Source: Saccharothrix luteola | GTDB taxonomy: Bacteria > Actinomycetota > Actinomycetes > Mycobacteriales > Pseudonocardiaceae | Length of the DNA stretch: 64,000 nucleotides | Reading direction: 5' to 3' | Assembly (NCBI RefSeq): GCF_020859565.1 | Contig: NZ_JAJHUO010000008.1 | Span: forward strand, 264,193 to 328,192 | Shown: piece by piece, positions 20,291-32,872 of the stretch | Position numbering within the stretch: the first letter of the stretch is position 1 | Layout of the letters: every line of letters begins with the position of its first letter | The notes under the pieces: model-generated | The model's input: the letters and a program-made list of their open reading frames with translations, nothing else | Told to the model about the DNA's origin: nothing | Databases searched by the model: none | Position numbers and translations under genes: made by a program

Positions 20291-21187
20291 TCGCCAGTCC
20301 GCGGCGGTCAGGGTGGTGAGACCCGCCGCGCGGGCCGACCGCTCCGCCGCGCGCACGTTCGCCTCGAACCGCCGCGCCACCGCGCGCAGCTCCGTCTCCG
20401 GGTCCTCACCGGCCAGCTTCGCCAGCGCCGCCACCGCGAACAGCGTCGTGCCGGTGTCGTCGCCCTCCGGCAGCAGGTCCACCGGGAACCCGGCCCGCGC
20501 CACCCGCTGCGCCAGCTTCCCCGCCAGCGCCACCGCGGGCTGCCCGCTCGCCACGCCGTCCACACTGGACTCGCGCTGCTTCTCGACCTGCTTGAGCTCT
20601 TCCCACCGGTGCTGCTGGGACGTCGCGTCGTGCACGGCCGGGTCGTGGCCGGCGAACACGTGCGGGTGCCGTCCGACCAGCTTGGCCACCAGGTCGCCCG
20701 CCACCTCGTCGATCCCGAACGGCTCCTCGGCGTCCTCCGCCGCGATCCGCGCGTGGAACAGGACCTGGAGCAGCACGTCGCCCAGCTCCTCGCGCAACGC
20801 CGCCCGGTCGCCGTCCTCGATGGCCTCCAGCAGCTCGTAGGTCTCCTCGACCAGGTACTGGCGCAGCGACTTGTGGTCCTGCTCGGCGTCCCACGGGCAC
20901 CCGCCGGGCGAGCGCAGGCGGTCCATCACGGCCGCCGCGTCCAGCAGCGGCACGGCCGGTGTGCGGATCACGTCGGACCCGGCCGAGATCAGCTCCCGCG
21001 CGGCGGGCTCGTCCGGGTTCGTGGTGATCAACACCAGCGACGGGCCCGCGACCAGCTCCGACACCGGCTCGGCCGACCACAGCGCCGCGTCCACGCCCTC
21101 CCCCGCGTACACCGCCGCCGCGCCCCGCAGAGCGGGTAGCGCGGCGGCGGGCAGAACCGGGGTGGCGCCTACGACGACAACGGTCAC
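20273..21187 (-). CDS. mazG: MazG nucleoside triphosphate pyrophosphohydrolase
   Basis: The product has 304 residues. An N-terminal ~110-residue region of unknown role precedes the MazG all-alpha NTP pyrophosphohydrolase domain (CPWDAEQDHKSLRQYLVEET). The metal-binding EExxE motif lies in EETYELLEAIEDG with a second in REELGDVLLQVLFHARIA. The C-terminal half lacks a clear second EExxE, as in mycobacterial MazG. The enzyme hydrolyses (d)NTPs to monophosphates and helps clear oxidised nucleotides. The GTG at 21187 overlaps the upstream stop as GTGA. It is downstream of mfd and the SurA-like gene in a likely operon. Confidence 0.93.
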   Translation of the reverse strand: MTVVVVGATPVLPAAALPALRGAAAVYAGEGVDAALWSAEPVSELVAGPSLVLITTNPDEPAARELISAGSDVIRTPAVPLLDAAAVMDRLRSPGGCPWDAEQDHKSLRQYLVEETYELLEAIEDGDRAALREELGDVLLQVLFHARIAAEDAEEPFGIDEVAGDLVAKLVGRHPHVFAGHDPAVHDATSQQHRWEELKQVEKQRESSVDGVASGQPAVALAGKLAQRVARAGFPVDLLPEGDDTGTTLFAVAALAKLAGEDPETELRAVARRFEANVRAAERSARAAGLTTLTAADWRAHWPA

Positions 21188-22119
21188 GACGACTTCTGCC
21201 GCACCGTCGCCTGGTAGCCGCTCAGCTCGCCCTCGCTCGCCGCCAGCGAGAGGGCGGTGCCGTCCCACAGGCCGTAACGGGGGTTGACCTGGATCTCGGG
21301 GTCGCCGGCCAGCGTCTGCACGAGCCGCAGGCCGATCTGCTCCAGCACCTGCGGCGTCAACTGCTCGGTGGACGACTCGCCGGACGCCCGCACGTCGGTC
21401 TTGCGGTCGGTCACGTAGGCCACGATCCACTGCGCGCTGCTCGGGTCCGGCGCGAACGCCACCACGGTGCCCGCCGGCACGCCGAACAGCGGCGACTGGG
21501 CGGCCTGCGGCGACTCGGCCGACCGCACCCGCTGGCCCTCCTTGGACAGGGTCTGGCCCTGGGTGCCTGCCGGCGCGTCGGCCACGAACTCGGCCATCTT
21601 CGCCGGGTCGGCCGCGACCTGCTTGGCCTTCGCGATCGCGTCCGCGTTGTCCTTGGTGAAGAAGTAGTCGAACGTGACTTCCATCCGGTCCACGTACTTG
21701 CGCGCCAGCTCGACCAGCAGCAGCTGGTCCTTGGCCCGCTCGCGGAACGTCGCCGCGTCGTACACGGTGTTCTGCGAGGCCAGTTCCGCCCCGCCGGCCT
21801 GCTCGACCGACTCGGTCACGGCCTCCTCGGACACGGTCACGCCCTCGCGCCGGGCCGCCTGCTCGATCAGCTCGTGCTGCACGCCCAGGGTCACCAGCTG
21901 CCGGGCGACCTGGTCGAGCTTGCGCTGGTCGTGCAGCTTCTGGGCCTCGGGCTCCTTCTTGAGCACGACGTCCAGCCGCTGCTGCACCTGCTCCAGCGGC
22001 AGCACGGTGTCGCCGACGATCGCGGCCGAGCCGACGTGGCTCGGCCCCGTGCCGCAGCCCGCGACCAGGAGTGCCACCGCCGCGCCGATCAGGGTGAAGC
22101 GCCTCTGCACAGTCCTCAC
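21184..22119 (-). CDS. SurA N-terminal-like lipoprotein
   Basis: This 311-residue lipoprotein has a lipobox LLVAGC at residues 17-22, then a SurA-N-like helical chaperone region (LPLEQVQQRLDVV, VARQLVTLGVQHELIEQAAR). The PPIase parvulin domain seen in PrsA/SurA is not evident. Family members assist folding of exported proteins outside the membrane. The start is GTG 22119, giving a proper signal peptide. It ends in a GTGA overlap with mazG and lies 13 bp after mfd, so one operon mfd-surA-like-mazG is likely. Confidence 0.87.
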   Translation of the reverse strand: MRTVQRRFTLIGAAVALLVAGCGTGPSHVGSAAIVGDTVLPLEQVQQRLDVVLKKEPEAQKLHDQRKLDQVARQLVTLGVQHELIEQAARREGVTVSEEAVTESVEQAGGAELASQNTVYDAATFRERAKDQLLLVELARKYVDRMEVTFDYFFTKDNADAIAKAKQVAADPAKMAEFVADAPAGTQGQTLSKEGQRVRSAESPQAAQSPLFGVPAGTVVAFAPDPSSAQWIVAYVTDRKTDVRASGESSTEQLTPQVLEQIGLRLVQTLAGDPEIQVNPRYGLWDGTALSLAASEGELSGYQATVRQKSS

Positions 22120-22132
22120 GACCAGTACCTTC

Positions 22133-25696
<3,564 letters not shown>

Positions 25697-25849
25697 TGCG
25701 GTGGCTCCCCGGATTTCGAACGCGGACAGACCCCTGCCCGGGACCGAACACGTCCACGTCCACCGGAGGGGTTCTCGACTTCCCAGCCTACGGCCCCCGC
25801 CGGCCGGGTGCGCCGTGATTTCGGTTGACCGCGGGGTGACGCTGGGTAC

Positions 25850-26380
25850 GTGGAGCACAGGGAGATCAGGGCCGACTACGACGATCGGCACATCACGGTG
25901 TACCAGGCGTACTCCCCGGCCATCGCCGTCCCCGCGCTGGCGGCGGGGCGGTTCGTGCCGCCGTTCAGGCCGGGGCGGATGACGTGGATCAAGCCGTCGT
26001 TCTTGTGGATGATGTACCGGTCCGGGTGGGGGGCGAAGCCGGACCAGGAGTGCGTGCTGGCCGTGCGAATCACCCGATCGGGGTTCGACTGGGCGGTGCG
26101 GTCGGCCGTGCCGAGCGACGAGGGGGTCGGGCGGAAGCCGGACGTGCGGGTGCAGTGGGACCCGGAGCGCAGCCTGCGGCTGGAGGCGCTGCCGCACCGG
26201 TCGTTGCAGCTGGGGCTGGCCGGTGAGGCGTCGCGGCGGTACGTGGACGAGTGGGTCGTGGGGCTGACCGACGTGACGCCGTTGGCGCACGAGGTGCACG
26301 CGCTGGTGCGTGCCGGTGACCTGGAGGGCGCGCGGGCGTTGCTGCCGGTGGAACGGCCGTACCCGATGCCCCGCACGTGA
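25850..26380 (+). CDS. DUF4291 domain protein
   Basis: The 176-residue protein has the DUF4291 hallmarks: an N-terminal [18 protein letters not shown], the block [18 protein letters not shown], and the C-terminal [19 protein letters not shown]. It is cytosolic with no signal. The biochemical role of the family is not established. The start is GTG 25850; the family signature begins within ten residues. It is divergent from mfd. Confidence 0.93.
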   Translation: MEHREIRADYDDRHITVYQAYSPAIAVPALAAGRFVPPFRPGRMTWIKPSFLWMMYRSGWGAKPDQECVLAVRITRSGFDWAVRSAVPSDEGVGRKPDVRVQWDPERSLRLEALPHRSLQLGLAGEASRRYVDEWVVGLTDVTPLAHEVHALVRAGDLEGARALLPVERPYPMPRT

Positions 26381-26405
26381 ACGTCGAGCACACACGGGGG
26401 TTGTC

Positions 26406-27539
26406 ATGCTGGGGGACATGCGTCGCTTTGTCGGGTTCGCCGCGGTGCTGGCCGCGTGCGCGGCGTGTTCGACGGAGGGCGCCGGTGGCACCGCGCCCTC
26501 GACGACCACGCCGGAGGGGCTGCGGGTCGAGGTGGTCGCCTCCGGGCTGAGCCACCCGTGGGACGTGGGGTTCCTGCCCGACGGGCGGATGCTCGTGCCG
26601 CAGCGGCCGGGGCGGATCGCGCTGGTCGCGGACGGCCGGGTGACCGAGGTCGAGGCCGATCTCGGTGACGTGGAGGCGCGGGGCGAGGGCGGGCTGATGA
26701 GCCTGGTCGTGCACCCCGACTTCGCGACCAGCCGTCGGTTCACCACGTGCTTCAACACGTCCTCGGACGTGCGGCTGGTGACGTGGGAGCTGGACGGCGC
26801 GAAGGCGACGAGGGTGAAGGACCCGTTGCTCTCGGGGCTGCCGACGGCGTCGAGCGGACGTCACTCGGGGTGCCGGATGGCGCTGGACCGCGACGGCAAC
26901 CTGCTCGTCGGCACCGGTGACACCGCGCGGGGCGACGTGGCGCAGGACCGGGCCAGCCTCGGCGGCAAGGTGCTGCGGATCGACCTCGCGACCGGCGAGG
27001 GCGTGGCGGGCAACCCGTTCGGCGACCGGATCTACACCTACGGGCACCGCAACGTGCAGGGCGTGGCCGTGCGGCAGGACGGGATGGTGTTCACCGCCGA
27101 GCACGGGCCCTCGGTGGACGACGAGGTGAACGTGCTCAAGCCCGGCGGGAACTACGGCTGGGACCCGTCGCAGGGCGGCACGGTCGGCGGGTACGACGAG
27201 GACGTGCCGATGACGGACCTCTCGCGCTTCCCCGACGCCGTGTCGGCCGTGTGGTCGTCCGGCCGTCCGACCGAGGCGATCTGCGACGCCGCTTTCCTGG
27301 TCGGCGACCAGTGGGGCTCCCTGAACGGCGTCCTCGCCGTCACCGCCCTCAAGGGCGCCAAGCTCCTGCTCTTCACCGTCACCCAAGATGGCGGCGTGCA
27401 CTCGGTCGCCATCCCGTCGGAACTGGACGGCACCCACGGCCGCCTGCGCGGCGCCGAACTGTCCCCCGACGGCTCCCTCTACGTCACCACCTCGAACGGC
27501 ACCGACGACAAGATCCTCCGCATCACCAACCCGACCTGA
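26406..27539 (+). CDS. PQQ-type sugar dehydrogenase-like lipoprotein
   Basis: The product has 377 residues. A signal peptide with a lipobox-like LAAC precedes a six-bladed beta-propeller of the glucose/sorbosone dehydrogenase family: [60 protein letters not shown] and GGNYGWDP. These are the blades that bind PQQ and Ca2+ in soluble glucose dehydrogenase. It should face the cell exterior; the natural substrate is unknown. The ATG at 26406 has GGGGG at good spacing; the ATG at 26418 is an alternative. A gene-end repeat array follows. Confidence 0.9.
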   Translation: MLGDMRRFVGFAAVLAACAACSTEGAGGTAPSTTTPEGLRVEVVASGLSHPWDVGFLPDGRMLVPQRPGRIALVADGRVTEVEADLGDVEARGEGGLMSLVVHPDFATSRRFTTCFNTSSDVRLVTWELDGAKATRVKDPLLSGLPTASSGRHSGCRMALDRDGNLLVGTGDTARGDVAQDRASLGGKVLRIDLATGEGVAGNPFGDRIYTYGHRNVQGVAVRQDGMVFTAEHGPSVDDEVNVLKPGGNYGWDPSQGGTVGGYDEDVPMTDLSRFPDAVSAVWSSGRPTEAICDAAFLVGDQWGSLNGVLAVTALKGAKLLLFTVTQDGGVHSVAIPSELDGTHGRLRGAELSPDGSLYVTTSNGTDDKILRITNPT

Positions 27540-27540
27540 C

Positions 27541-27712
27541 CCGCGCGTCGAACCTCCAGGCCCCGCGTGTCGAACACTCAGGACCCGCGAGTCGAACGTT
27601 CGCGTACCCCGAATTCAACGCTCAGGTCCGCCCGCGGGTACCTGAGCGTTGAACTCAGGGGTCCTGAGGGTTCGACACGCGGGACCCGAGCGTTCGACAC
27701 GCGCGGGGGTCA
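27541..27712. repeat. Gene-end unit array, locus 2 (convergent, inverted halves)
   Basis: The left half carries CGCGTGTCGAACACTCAGGA and CGCGAGTCGAACGTTCGCG units in one direction. The right half carries CTGAGCGTTGAACTCAGGGG, TCCTGAGGGTTCGACACGCG and CCGAGCGTTCGACACGCG in the other. It fills the gap between two converging stops and overlaps the TetR stop. This variant reads GTTCGACACGCG in place of ACGTAGGACTCTCGCG. Confidence 0.7.
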
Positions 27713-28351
27713 GCGGGTGCGGAGGCGGGGTTTGTGGTCCATGTGGGACAGGCCCTTCCAGGCCAGGTTGACCAGGTGGGCGGCCACTTCGTCCTTCTTC
27801 GGCTTGCGGACCTCGAGCCACCACTGGCCGGTCAACGCCACCATGCCCACGAGGGCCTGCGAGTAGAGCGCGGCCAGCTTGCGGTCGTAACCCTGGCGGG
27901 AGAAGTGCAGGCCCAGGATCGACTCCACCTGGGACGCGATGTCGTTCAGCAACGACGAGAACGTGCCGGTGGACGACGCCACGGGCGAGTCGCGCACGAG
28001 GATCCGGAAGCCGTCCGTCGAGCCCTCGATGTAGTCCAGCAACGCGCACGCGGCCTGTTCCAGCAGCTCACGGGGGTGCCCGCCGGACAGCGCGTTGACG
28101 ATGTGGTCCATCAGGTACTGCATCTCGCGGTCCACCACGACCGCGTAGATGCCTTCCTTGCCGCCGAAGTGCTCGTACACCACGGGCTTGGACACGCCCG
28201 CCCGGTGCGCGATCTCCTCGATGGAGGTGACCTCGAAGCCCTTCTCCGCGAACAGCGCCCGGGCCACGTCGAGCAGTTGCTCGCGCCGCTCCTTGCCCGT
28301 CATCCGCACGCGCGGCACCGGTGTCTCGTCGCCGCGCCGTCTCCCCGCCAC
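27710..28351 (-). CDS. TetR family transcriptional regulator
   Basis: The product has 213 residues. The N-terminal TetR HTH (MTGKERREQLLDVARALF, VTSIEEIAHRAGVSKPVVYE, HFGGKEGIYAVV) is followed by a helical ligand domain ending in Trp-rich GQWWLEVRKPKK. By position it resembles the TetR regulator found between glmU and mfd in mycobacteria. The GTG at 28351 was chosen because an earlier GTG would fall in the hairpin at 28369-28399. A TAGGGT -10-like box lies at leaderless spacing. It probably controls the upstream desaturase, whose promoter carries a palindromic operator at 29430. Confidence 0.88.
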   Translation of the reverse strand: MAGRRRGDETPVPRVRMTGKERREQLLDVARALFAEKGFEVTSIEEIAHRAGVSKPVVYEHFGGKEGIYAVVVDREMQYLMDHIVNALSGGHPRELLEQAACALLDYIEGSTDGFRILVRDSPVASSTGTFSSLLNDIASQVESILGLHFSRQGYDRKLAALYSQALVGMVALTGQWWLEVRKPKKDEVAAHLVNLAWKGLSHMDHKPRLRTR

Positions 28352-28368
28352 CCAGACCACCCTAAACA

Positions 28369-28399
28369 CCTGCCCCCCGCGTGGGTCGCGAGGGGCAGG
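28369..28399. terminator. Hairpin between the desaturase and TetR genes
   Basis: CCTGCCCC pairs with GGGGCAGG, and after one mismatch CGCG pairs with CGCG, around a 5-nt loop. It lies 30 bp beyond the desaturase stop (28429). Confidence 0.65.
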
Positions 28400-28428
28400 C
28401 GGTCGCTTGCTCGACTACTCGGCCACGT

Positions 28429-29388
28429 CTACTTCTTGGCGCTGATGCGGGCCAACCGCTGCTGGTTCGGCCACCGCACGTTGGTCGCCCAGCCGAACTT
28501 CTCGAACACCCAGATCAGCCGCGCGGAGGTGTCGATCTGACCGCGCTTGACGCCGTGCCGCGCGCACGTCGGGTCGGCGTGGTGCAGGTTGTGCCACGAC
28601 TCGCCGAAGCTCAGGATCGCCAGCGCCCACACGTTCGCGGAACGGTCGCGCGCGGCGAACGGGCGGTCGCCCACCATGTGGCAGATCGAGTTGACCGACC
28701 ACGTCACGTGGTGCAGGAACGCCACCCGGACCAGACCGGCCCAGAAGAACGCCGACAGCGCGCCGGCCCACGACATCGTGATCAGGCCGCCGAGCACGGC
28801 GGGCGCGAGCAGGCTGATCGCGGTCCACAGCGGGAACAGCTTGTCGATCCGGACCAGGTCCTTGTCGGCCAGCAGGTCGGGCGCGAAGCGCTCCGCGTTG
28901 GTCTTGTCGCGGTCGAACAGCCAGCCCATGTGGGCGTGCCAGAAGCCCTTGGCCAGCGCGACCGGGCCGCGGCCGAACAGCCACGGCGAGTGCGGGTCGC
29001 CCTCGCGGTCGGAGAACGCGTGGTGGCGGCGGTGGTCGGCGACCCAGACGATCACCGGGCCCTGCAACGCCATCATGCCCGCGATCGCCAGGCCGATCTT
29101 GAGCGCGCGGTTGGCCTTGAACGAGCCGTGCGTGAAGTACCGGTGGAACCCGATCGTCACGCCGAGGCCGGCCAGGTAGTAGAAGGCCACGAACAGCGCG
29201 ACGTCCACCCAGCCCAGGCCCCAACCCCAAGCGAGCGGAACGGCCGCGAGCAGAGCCAGGAACGGCACGATGACGAACACGTACACGCCGAACTGCTCGA
29301 CGTGTCCCCGTCGCCCTTCGATCATCGGCTTGGGTCCGCGATCCTCAGGACCCTGCGGCGTGGACCTGCTCTCAAGGGTGCTGGTCAT
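28429..29388 (-). CDS. Membrane acyl-CoA (delta-9 type) fatty acid desaturase
   Basis: The 319-residue integral membrane di-iron desaturase is predicted to place a double bond in acyl-CoA chains for membrane fluidity. Three histidine boxes are intact: HRYFTH near residue 80, HRRHH near 118, and HNLHH near 265. Four or more hydrophobic segments are present. A soluble reductase partner is not encoded beside it. The start is ATG 29388. A perfect 9-bp inverted repeat 42 bp upstream is a likely operator, and the neighbouring TetR gene the likely repressor. Confidence 0.95.
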   Translation of the reverse strand: MTSTLESRSTPQGPEDRGPKPMIEGRRGHVEQFGVYVFVIVPFLALLAAVPLAWGWGLGWVDVALFVAFYYLAGLGVTIGFHRYFTHGSFKANRALKIGLAIAGMMALQGPVIVWVADHRRHHAFSDREGDPHSPWLFGRGPVALAKGFWHAHMGWLFDRDKTNAERFAPDLLADKDLVRIDKLFPLWTAISLLAPAVLGGLITMSWAGALSAFFWAGLVRVAFLHHVTWSVNSICHMVGDRPFAARDRSANVWALAILSFGESWHNLHHADPTCARHGVKRGQIDTSARLIWVFEKFGWATNVRWPNQQRLARISAKK

Positions 29389-29429
29389 ACATGTACCTCG
29401 TTGTGTACTCGGGGCTACCTACGGAACCG

Positions 29430-29451
29430 TAACTTACGGCAGCGTAAGTTA
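29430..29451. promoter_or_regulatory. Palindromic operator before the desaturase gene
   Basis: TAACTTACG and CGTAAGTTA form a perfect 9+9 inverted repeat with a 4-bp spacer, 42-63 bp before the desaturase ATG. It is AT-rich against a GC-rich background. The form fits a TetR-family site; the adjacent TetR gene is the natural candidate. Confidence 0.7.
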
Positions 29452-29543
29452 GCCGTGCCTCATCCCGCCAGAGCCGCGGCCGAAGTCACGGCGTGTTCTC
29501 AGGAAGTCGGGCGTGTCGATCACGGCGGGGGCATCATTCGGTG

Positions 29544-30689
29544 ATGGGGTCACCGAACGTCCGCGCCCGCCGCCGCCTCCGCATCGCACTGGTCACGTTC
29601 GCGGTGGTGTTCCTGCTGGTCATCGGGGGTCTGCTGGGGTTCGGCTGGTACTACAGCGGCCAACTCCTCGAACCCGAGAACGCCCGTCCCGGCTACCGCG
29701 ACACGGTCACGTCGTCGGCTTCGGGGACCGTCGCGCTGGCGGAGTCCAGGGTCACAGTGCTTCCCGGCACGTGGGGTCTCGTCTGGCCGGGCGGCGGCGC
29801 GAAGGTCGGCCCGGTGACCCAGCGGTCGGAGGGCACGGTGGTGCGCGAGTTGCAGGGCGAGGCGCCGGCGGACGGCACGCAGGTGCGGCTGGAGACCTCG
29901 GTCTGGAGCACCGACCCCGCCACCGCGCTCGACCTGGAGTACACGGAAGTGCGAATTCCCACCGAACTGGGTGACGCGCCCGCATGGCTGGTCCCCGCGA
30001 CGTCGGACACGTGGGTCGTCGCGGTGCACGGTCGGGGTGGCACGAGGGCCGAGGCGCTGCGCGTGATGCCTGCCTTGCACCAGCTAGGGCTACCCGTTCT
30101 CGCCGTGACCTACCGCAATGACGAGGGCGCGCCGCGCTCGCCGGACGGTCTCTACCACTTGGGCGACACGGAGTGGCGTGACGTGGAGGCGGCCGTCCGG
30201 TACGCCCAGGAGCACGGCGCGCGCGATGTCGTGCTGTACGGGTGGTCGATGGGCGGCGCGATCGTCGGCCAGTTCCTCGGCCGCTCGGCGGAGGCGGACG
30301 CCGTGGCCGCCGTCGTGCTCGACGCGCCCGTGGTGAGCTGGACGAAGACGCTGGAGCTGCAGTCGCGCAACCGGGGCGTGCCCGTGCAGCTGGCGCCGAT
30401 CGCGGAGCTGGTCTCGGATTGGCGGGTCGACCTGGAGTTCACCCGCTTCGACCTGCTCGACCACCCGCCCGCGCGCAGGCCGCCGACGCTGCTGTTCCAC
30501 GGCGGCGCGGACGGCACCGTGCCGGTGCAGGCGTCGCGCGACCTGGCCGCGGCGGCGGACCGGCTCGACTGGCCCATGCGGTACGTCGAGGTGCCCGCGG
30601 CCGAGCACACGGCGGCGTGGAACGTCGACCCGGAGGCCTACGACCGCACGCTGACCGAGTTCCTCGACTCGGTCGACGGCATCCGGTAG
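29544..30689 (+). CDS. Membrane-anchored alpha/beta hydrolase
   Basis: The product has 381 residues. One N-terminal transmembrane helix (about 10-32) is followed by an extracytoplasmic region and an alpha/beta hydrolase domain. Oxyanion loop AVHGRGGTR lies near 155, nucleophile elbow YGWSMGGA near 235, a candidate Asp in FHGGADGTVPV near 320, and His in AEHTAAW near 353. It resembles serine-aminopeptidase-like (S33) or BEM46-type hydrolases. The GTG three bases earlier (29541) could also start. It is divergent from the desaturase, so it may share the palindromic control region. Confidence 0.85.
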   Translation: MGSPNVRARRRLRIALVTFAVVFLLVIGGLLGFGWYYSGQLLEPENARPGYRDTVTSSASGTVALAESRVTVLPGTWGLVWPGGGAKVGPVTQRSEGTVVRELQGEAPADGTQVRLETSVWSTDPATALDLEYTEVRIPTELGDAPAWLVPATSDTWVVAVHGRGGTRAEALRVMPALHQLGLPVLAVTYRNDEGAPRSPDGLYHLGDTEWRDVEAAVRYAQEHGARDVVLYGWSMGGAIVGQFLGRSAEADAVAAVVLDAPVVSWTKTLELQSRNRGVPVQLAPIAELVSDWRVDLEFTRFDLLDHPPARRPPTLLFHGGADGTVPVQASRDLAAAADRLDWPMRYVEVPAAEHTAAWNVDPEAYDRTLTEFLDSVDGIR

Positions 30690-30996
30690 CCCGGTGGCGC
30701 GTCTGCTTGTGCCCGATCGACTACGGAAGGTAGTTAAGCGGGTGATTGTTTCGCCCGAAATCGTGGCGAAGAGGGGTCACGAGACCCCGCCACGCCGCCC
30801 TCAAGCGTCGACCGGCAGCGGTGTGGAGTTCACCCAGCCGTGATGTGGGCCACGTTCTTCACCGCGCTGACCTGCATAAACACACAGTGTCATGATCGGG
30901 TCACGGTGGGCTTGCCGCCACTTGAGTGGTGGTGCTGAACTTCGAGGGGGACTCGTGACAACATGTGTTCGCGCGGTCGGGGCGAGCCTCGACCGT
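30690..30996. other. Non-coding region upstream of tRNA-Gln
   Basis: About 300 bp lies between the hydrolase stop and the tRNA. Visible features are an imperfect hairpin at about 30740-30757 (CGGGTGA with TTTCGCCCG), which may end hydrolase transcription, and a stem CCGCCACT/AGTGGTGG around 30915. A possible promoter (TGACCT, 17 bp, CATGAT) lies near 30868-30896. No gene is supported. Confidence 0.4.
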
Positions 30997-31067
30997 TCCG
31001 CCATGGTGTAAAGGCAGCACCTCGGATTTTGGTTCCGATGGTCCAGGTTCGAATCCTGGTGGCGGAG
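30997..31067 (+). tRNA. tRNA-Gln (anticodon UUG)
   Basis: The sequence folds as a cloverleaf. Acceptor TCCGCCA pairs with TGGCGGA, the anticodon stem is TCGGA/TCCGA with loop TTTTGGT (anticodon TTG), and the T-arm is CCAGGTTCGAATCCTGG with the TTCGA core. The discriminator base is G. CCA is not encoded. It is followed by a GGDEF gene and glmU; tRNA-Gln near glmU is common in actinobacteria. Confidence 0.95.
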
Positions 31068-31158
31068 CGAGGGGCCGGGCCACGAAGGCCCCGGCCGCCC
31101 TGCGTCTGCATGGGGGTGTGAGTCGCTGCACGAGGAAGCGGTCGACGAGCAGGACAAC

Positions 31159-32805
31159 GTGGCGCCGGCGCTCCACGAGATGTCCGACGCGTGGCTGGTC
31201 GGCCGCGCGAGTGAGCTCGTGGCCGTGGCCCAGAGCAGCCACCTGTCCGACCAGCTCGACGCGGCGCACGAGGTCGACGAGATCCTGGCCGAGGCGCAGG
31301 GCCGCGGCGAGCCGCGGATCGTCGGCCAGCTGCTGCGCGCGGCCGCGGTCGTCCGGATCGTCACCCCCGGCCTGGTCGACCTGTCCGACTCCGTCCTGGA
31401 CGAGATGGTGGCGCACTGCCGCCGGCACGGCCTGCTGGTGCTGGAGGCGGAGGCGCACGCCCTGCGCGGGCGGCGCTACCTGCTCGGCGGGTTCGAGGAC
31501 AAGGCGTTGACCGAGGTCGCGGGCGGCCTGGCGATGCTGGAAGAGGACCTCGCGCCCGACCCGATGATCGACAAGCGCACCTGGGACCGGCTGCTCGCCT
31601 CCGCGTTGCAGTCGACCGGGCTCGTGCTCACCCAGCTCGGCGTCTACGAGATGGCCGACGAGGTGCTGGCGCGGGCGCACAACGCGATCCGGGACAGCGC
31701 CAACCCGCACCAGATCTACGTCCACCTGGTCAACCGGGCCCGGCTGCTGATCGGCTGGGGCCTGCGGCTGGAGCGGGTGGACAACTTCGAGGAGGCCGCC
31801 GAGCGGTTCGCCACCGCGTCGGCCATCGCCACCGCCGTCGAGGGGCCGTTCCGCGAGTCGCTGCACCCCGGCAGGCGCGACCGCACCGCCGCCGAGCAGG
31901 TGCCCGTGATCGGCGCGGCGCACGCGCTGGCCAAGCCGGGCGCGGAGCACATCGCGCGGCTGTGGGCGTTGCGCGAGCTGGCCATGTACGCCCGCGAGCT
32001 GATCATCGTGTCGATCGCGCTGGCGCGCTGCCTGGAGATGGAGGAGCTGCCGCAGCAGGCGTTGCAGGTGCTGCACGACGCCCAGGACCGGCTGGAGCAC
32101 GACACGTCCGAGCCGACCCTGATGCTGTGCCTGACCCGGGAGTACGCCCGGATGTCCGGCCCGCACGGCGAGCGCACCATCTCGGCGTTGCAGACCTACG
32201 CCAACGCGCTGGAGGTGGAGCTGTGGCTGATGCAGGAGGCGCGCACCGCCACCCTGCTCACCCGGCGCGACCACGAACGGCTGACCCGCGCGCACGGCGC
32301 CATCGCGCAGCAGGCGTTGCAGGACCCGCTGACCGGCCTGCCGAACCGCCGCGCGCTCGACGACCGGCTGGCCGCGCTGATCAACGCGCAGACCCACCCG
32401 ATGGCCATCGCGCTGGTCGACCTCGACGGGTTCAAGGTCGTCAACGACAAGCACTCGCACGCCGAGGGTGACGACGTCCTCCGCGTGATTGCGAGCACAC
32501 TGCGCCAGGCGTTGCGGGGTGACGACCTGGTGGCCCGCTACGGCGGCGACGAGTTCGTCGTGCTGCTGCCCGGCGCGCCGCTGCACGCCGCCGAAGCGGC
32601 CCTCGCCCGGGCCGTGGATGCGGTCGCCGCCTTGCCTTCCGACCTGTCCAGGGGGGTCACGCTGTCGGTGGGCGTGATCTCCGTGCGCCCGCGCGAGGCG
32701 GCGCACGCGGCGCTCGCCCGAGCCGACTCGGCGATGTACGCGGCGAAGCGGCGAGGTGGCTGCCAGGTTGCGGCCGTGGAAGTAGAGCCCTCCTCGGAGG
32801 CTTAG
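31159..32805 (+). CDS. GGDEF diguanylate cyclase with helical N-terminal sensor region
   Basis: The product has 548 residues. The first ~370 are all-helical, TPR-like repeats ([39 protein letters not shown]). The C-terminal ~165 form a GGDEF domain with an intact active site [12 protein letters not shown] and an RxxD inhibitory site (RGDD) five residues before it. This predicts active, product-inhibited c-di-GMP synthesis. There are no membrane segments, so it is a cytosolic enzyme. The GTG at 31159 has AGGA five bases upstream. It lies between tRNA-Gln and glmU on the same strand. Confidence 0.92.
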   Translation: MAPALHEMSDAWLVGRASELVAVAQSSHLSDQLDAAHEVDEILAEAQGRGEPRIVGQLLRAAAVVRIVTPGLVDLSDSVLDEMVAHCRRHGLLVLEAEAHALRGRRYLLGGFEDKALTEVAGGLAMLEEDLAPDPMIDKRTWDRLLASALQSTGLVLTQLGVYEMADEVLARAHNAIRDSANPHQIYVHLVNRARLLIGWGLRLERVDNFEEAAERFATASAIATAVEGPFRESLHPGRRDRTAAEQVPVIGAAHALAKPGAEHIARLWALRELAMYARELIIVSIALARCLEMEELPQQALQVLHDAQDRLEHDTSEPTLMLCLTREYARMSGPHGERTISALQTYANALEVELWLMQEARTATLLTRRDHERLTRAHGAIAQQALQDPLTGLPNRRALDDRLAALINAQTHPMAIALVDLDGFKVVNDKHSHAEGDDVLRVIASTLRQALRGDDLVARYGGDEFVVLLPGAPLHAAEAALARAVDAVAALPSDLSRGVTLSVGVISVRPREAAHAALARADSAMYAAKRRGGCQVAAVEVEPSSEA

Positions 32806-32872
32806 TATCGGCACCTGGCGGGAAGCCAGGCCCCTCCCGCTGAAGGCACGCACTCAGCTAGGGAGAGCGCTG

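Noticed and set aside
30960..31160. tRNA-Gln considered as a phage or plasmid attachment site
   Set aside because: No integrase gene is nearby and no duplicate of the tRNA 3' end was seen in the window.
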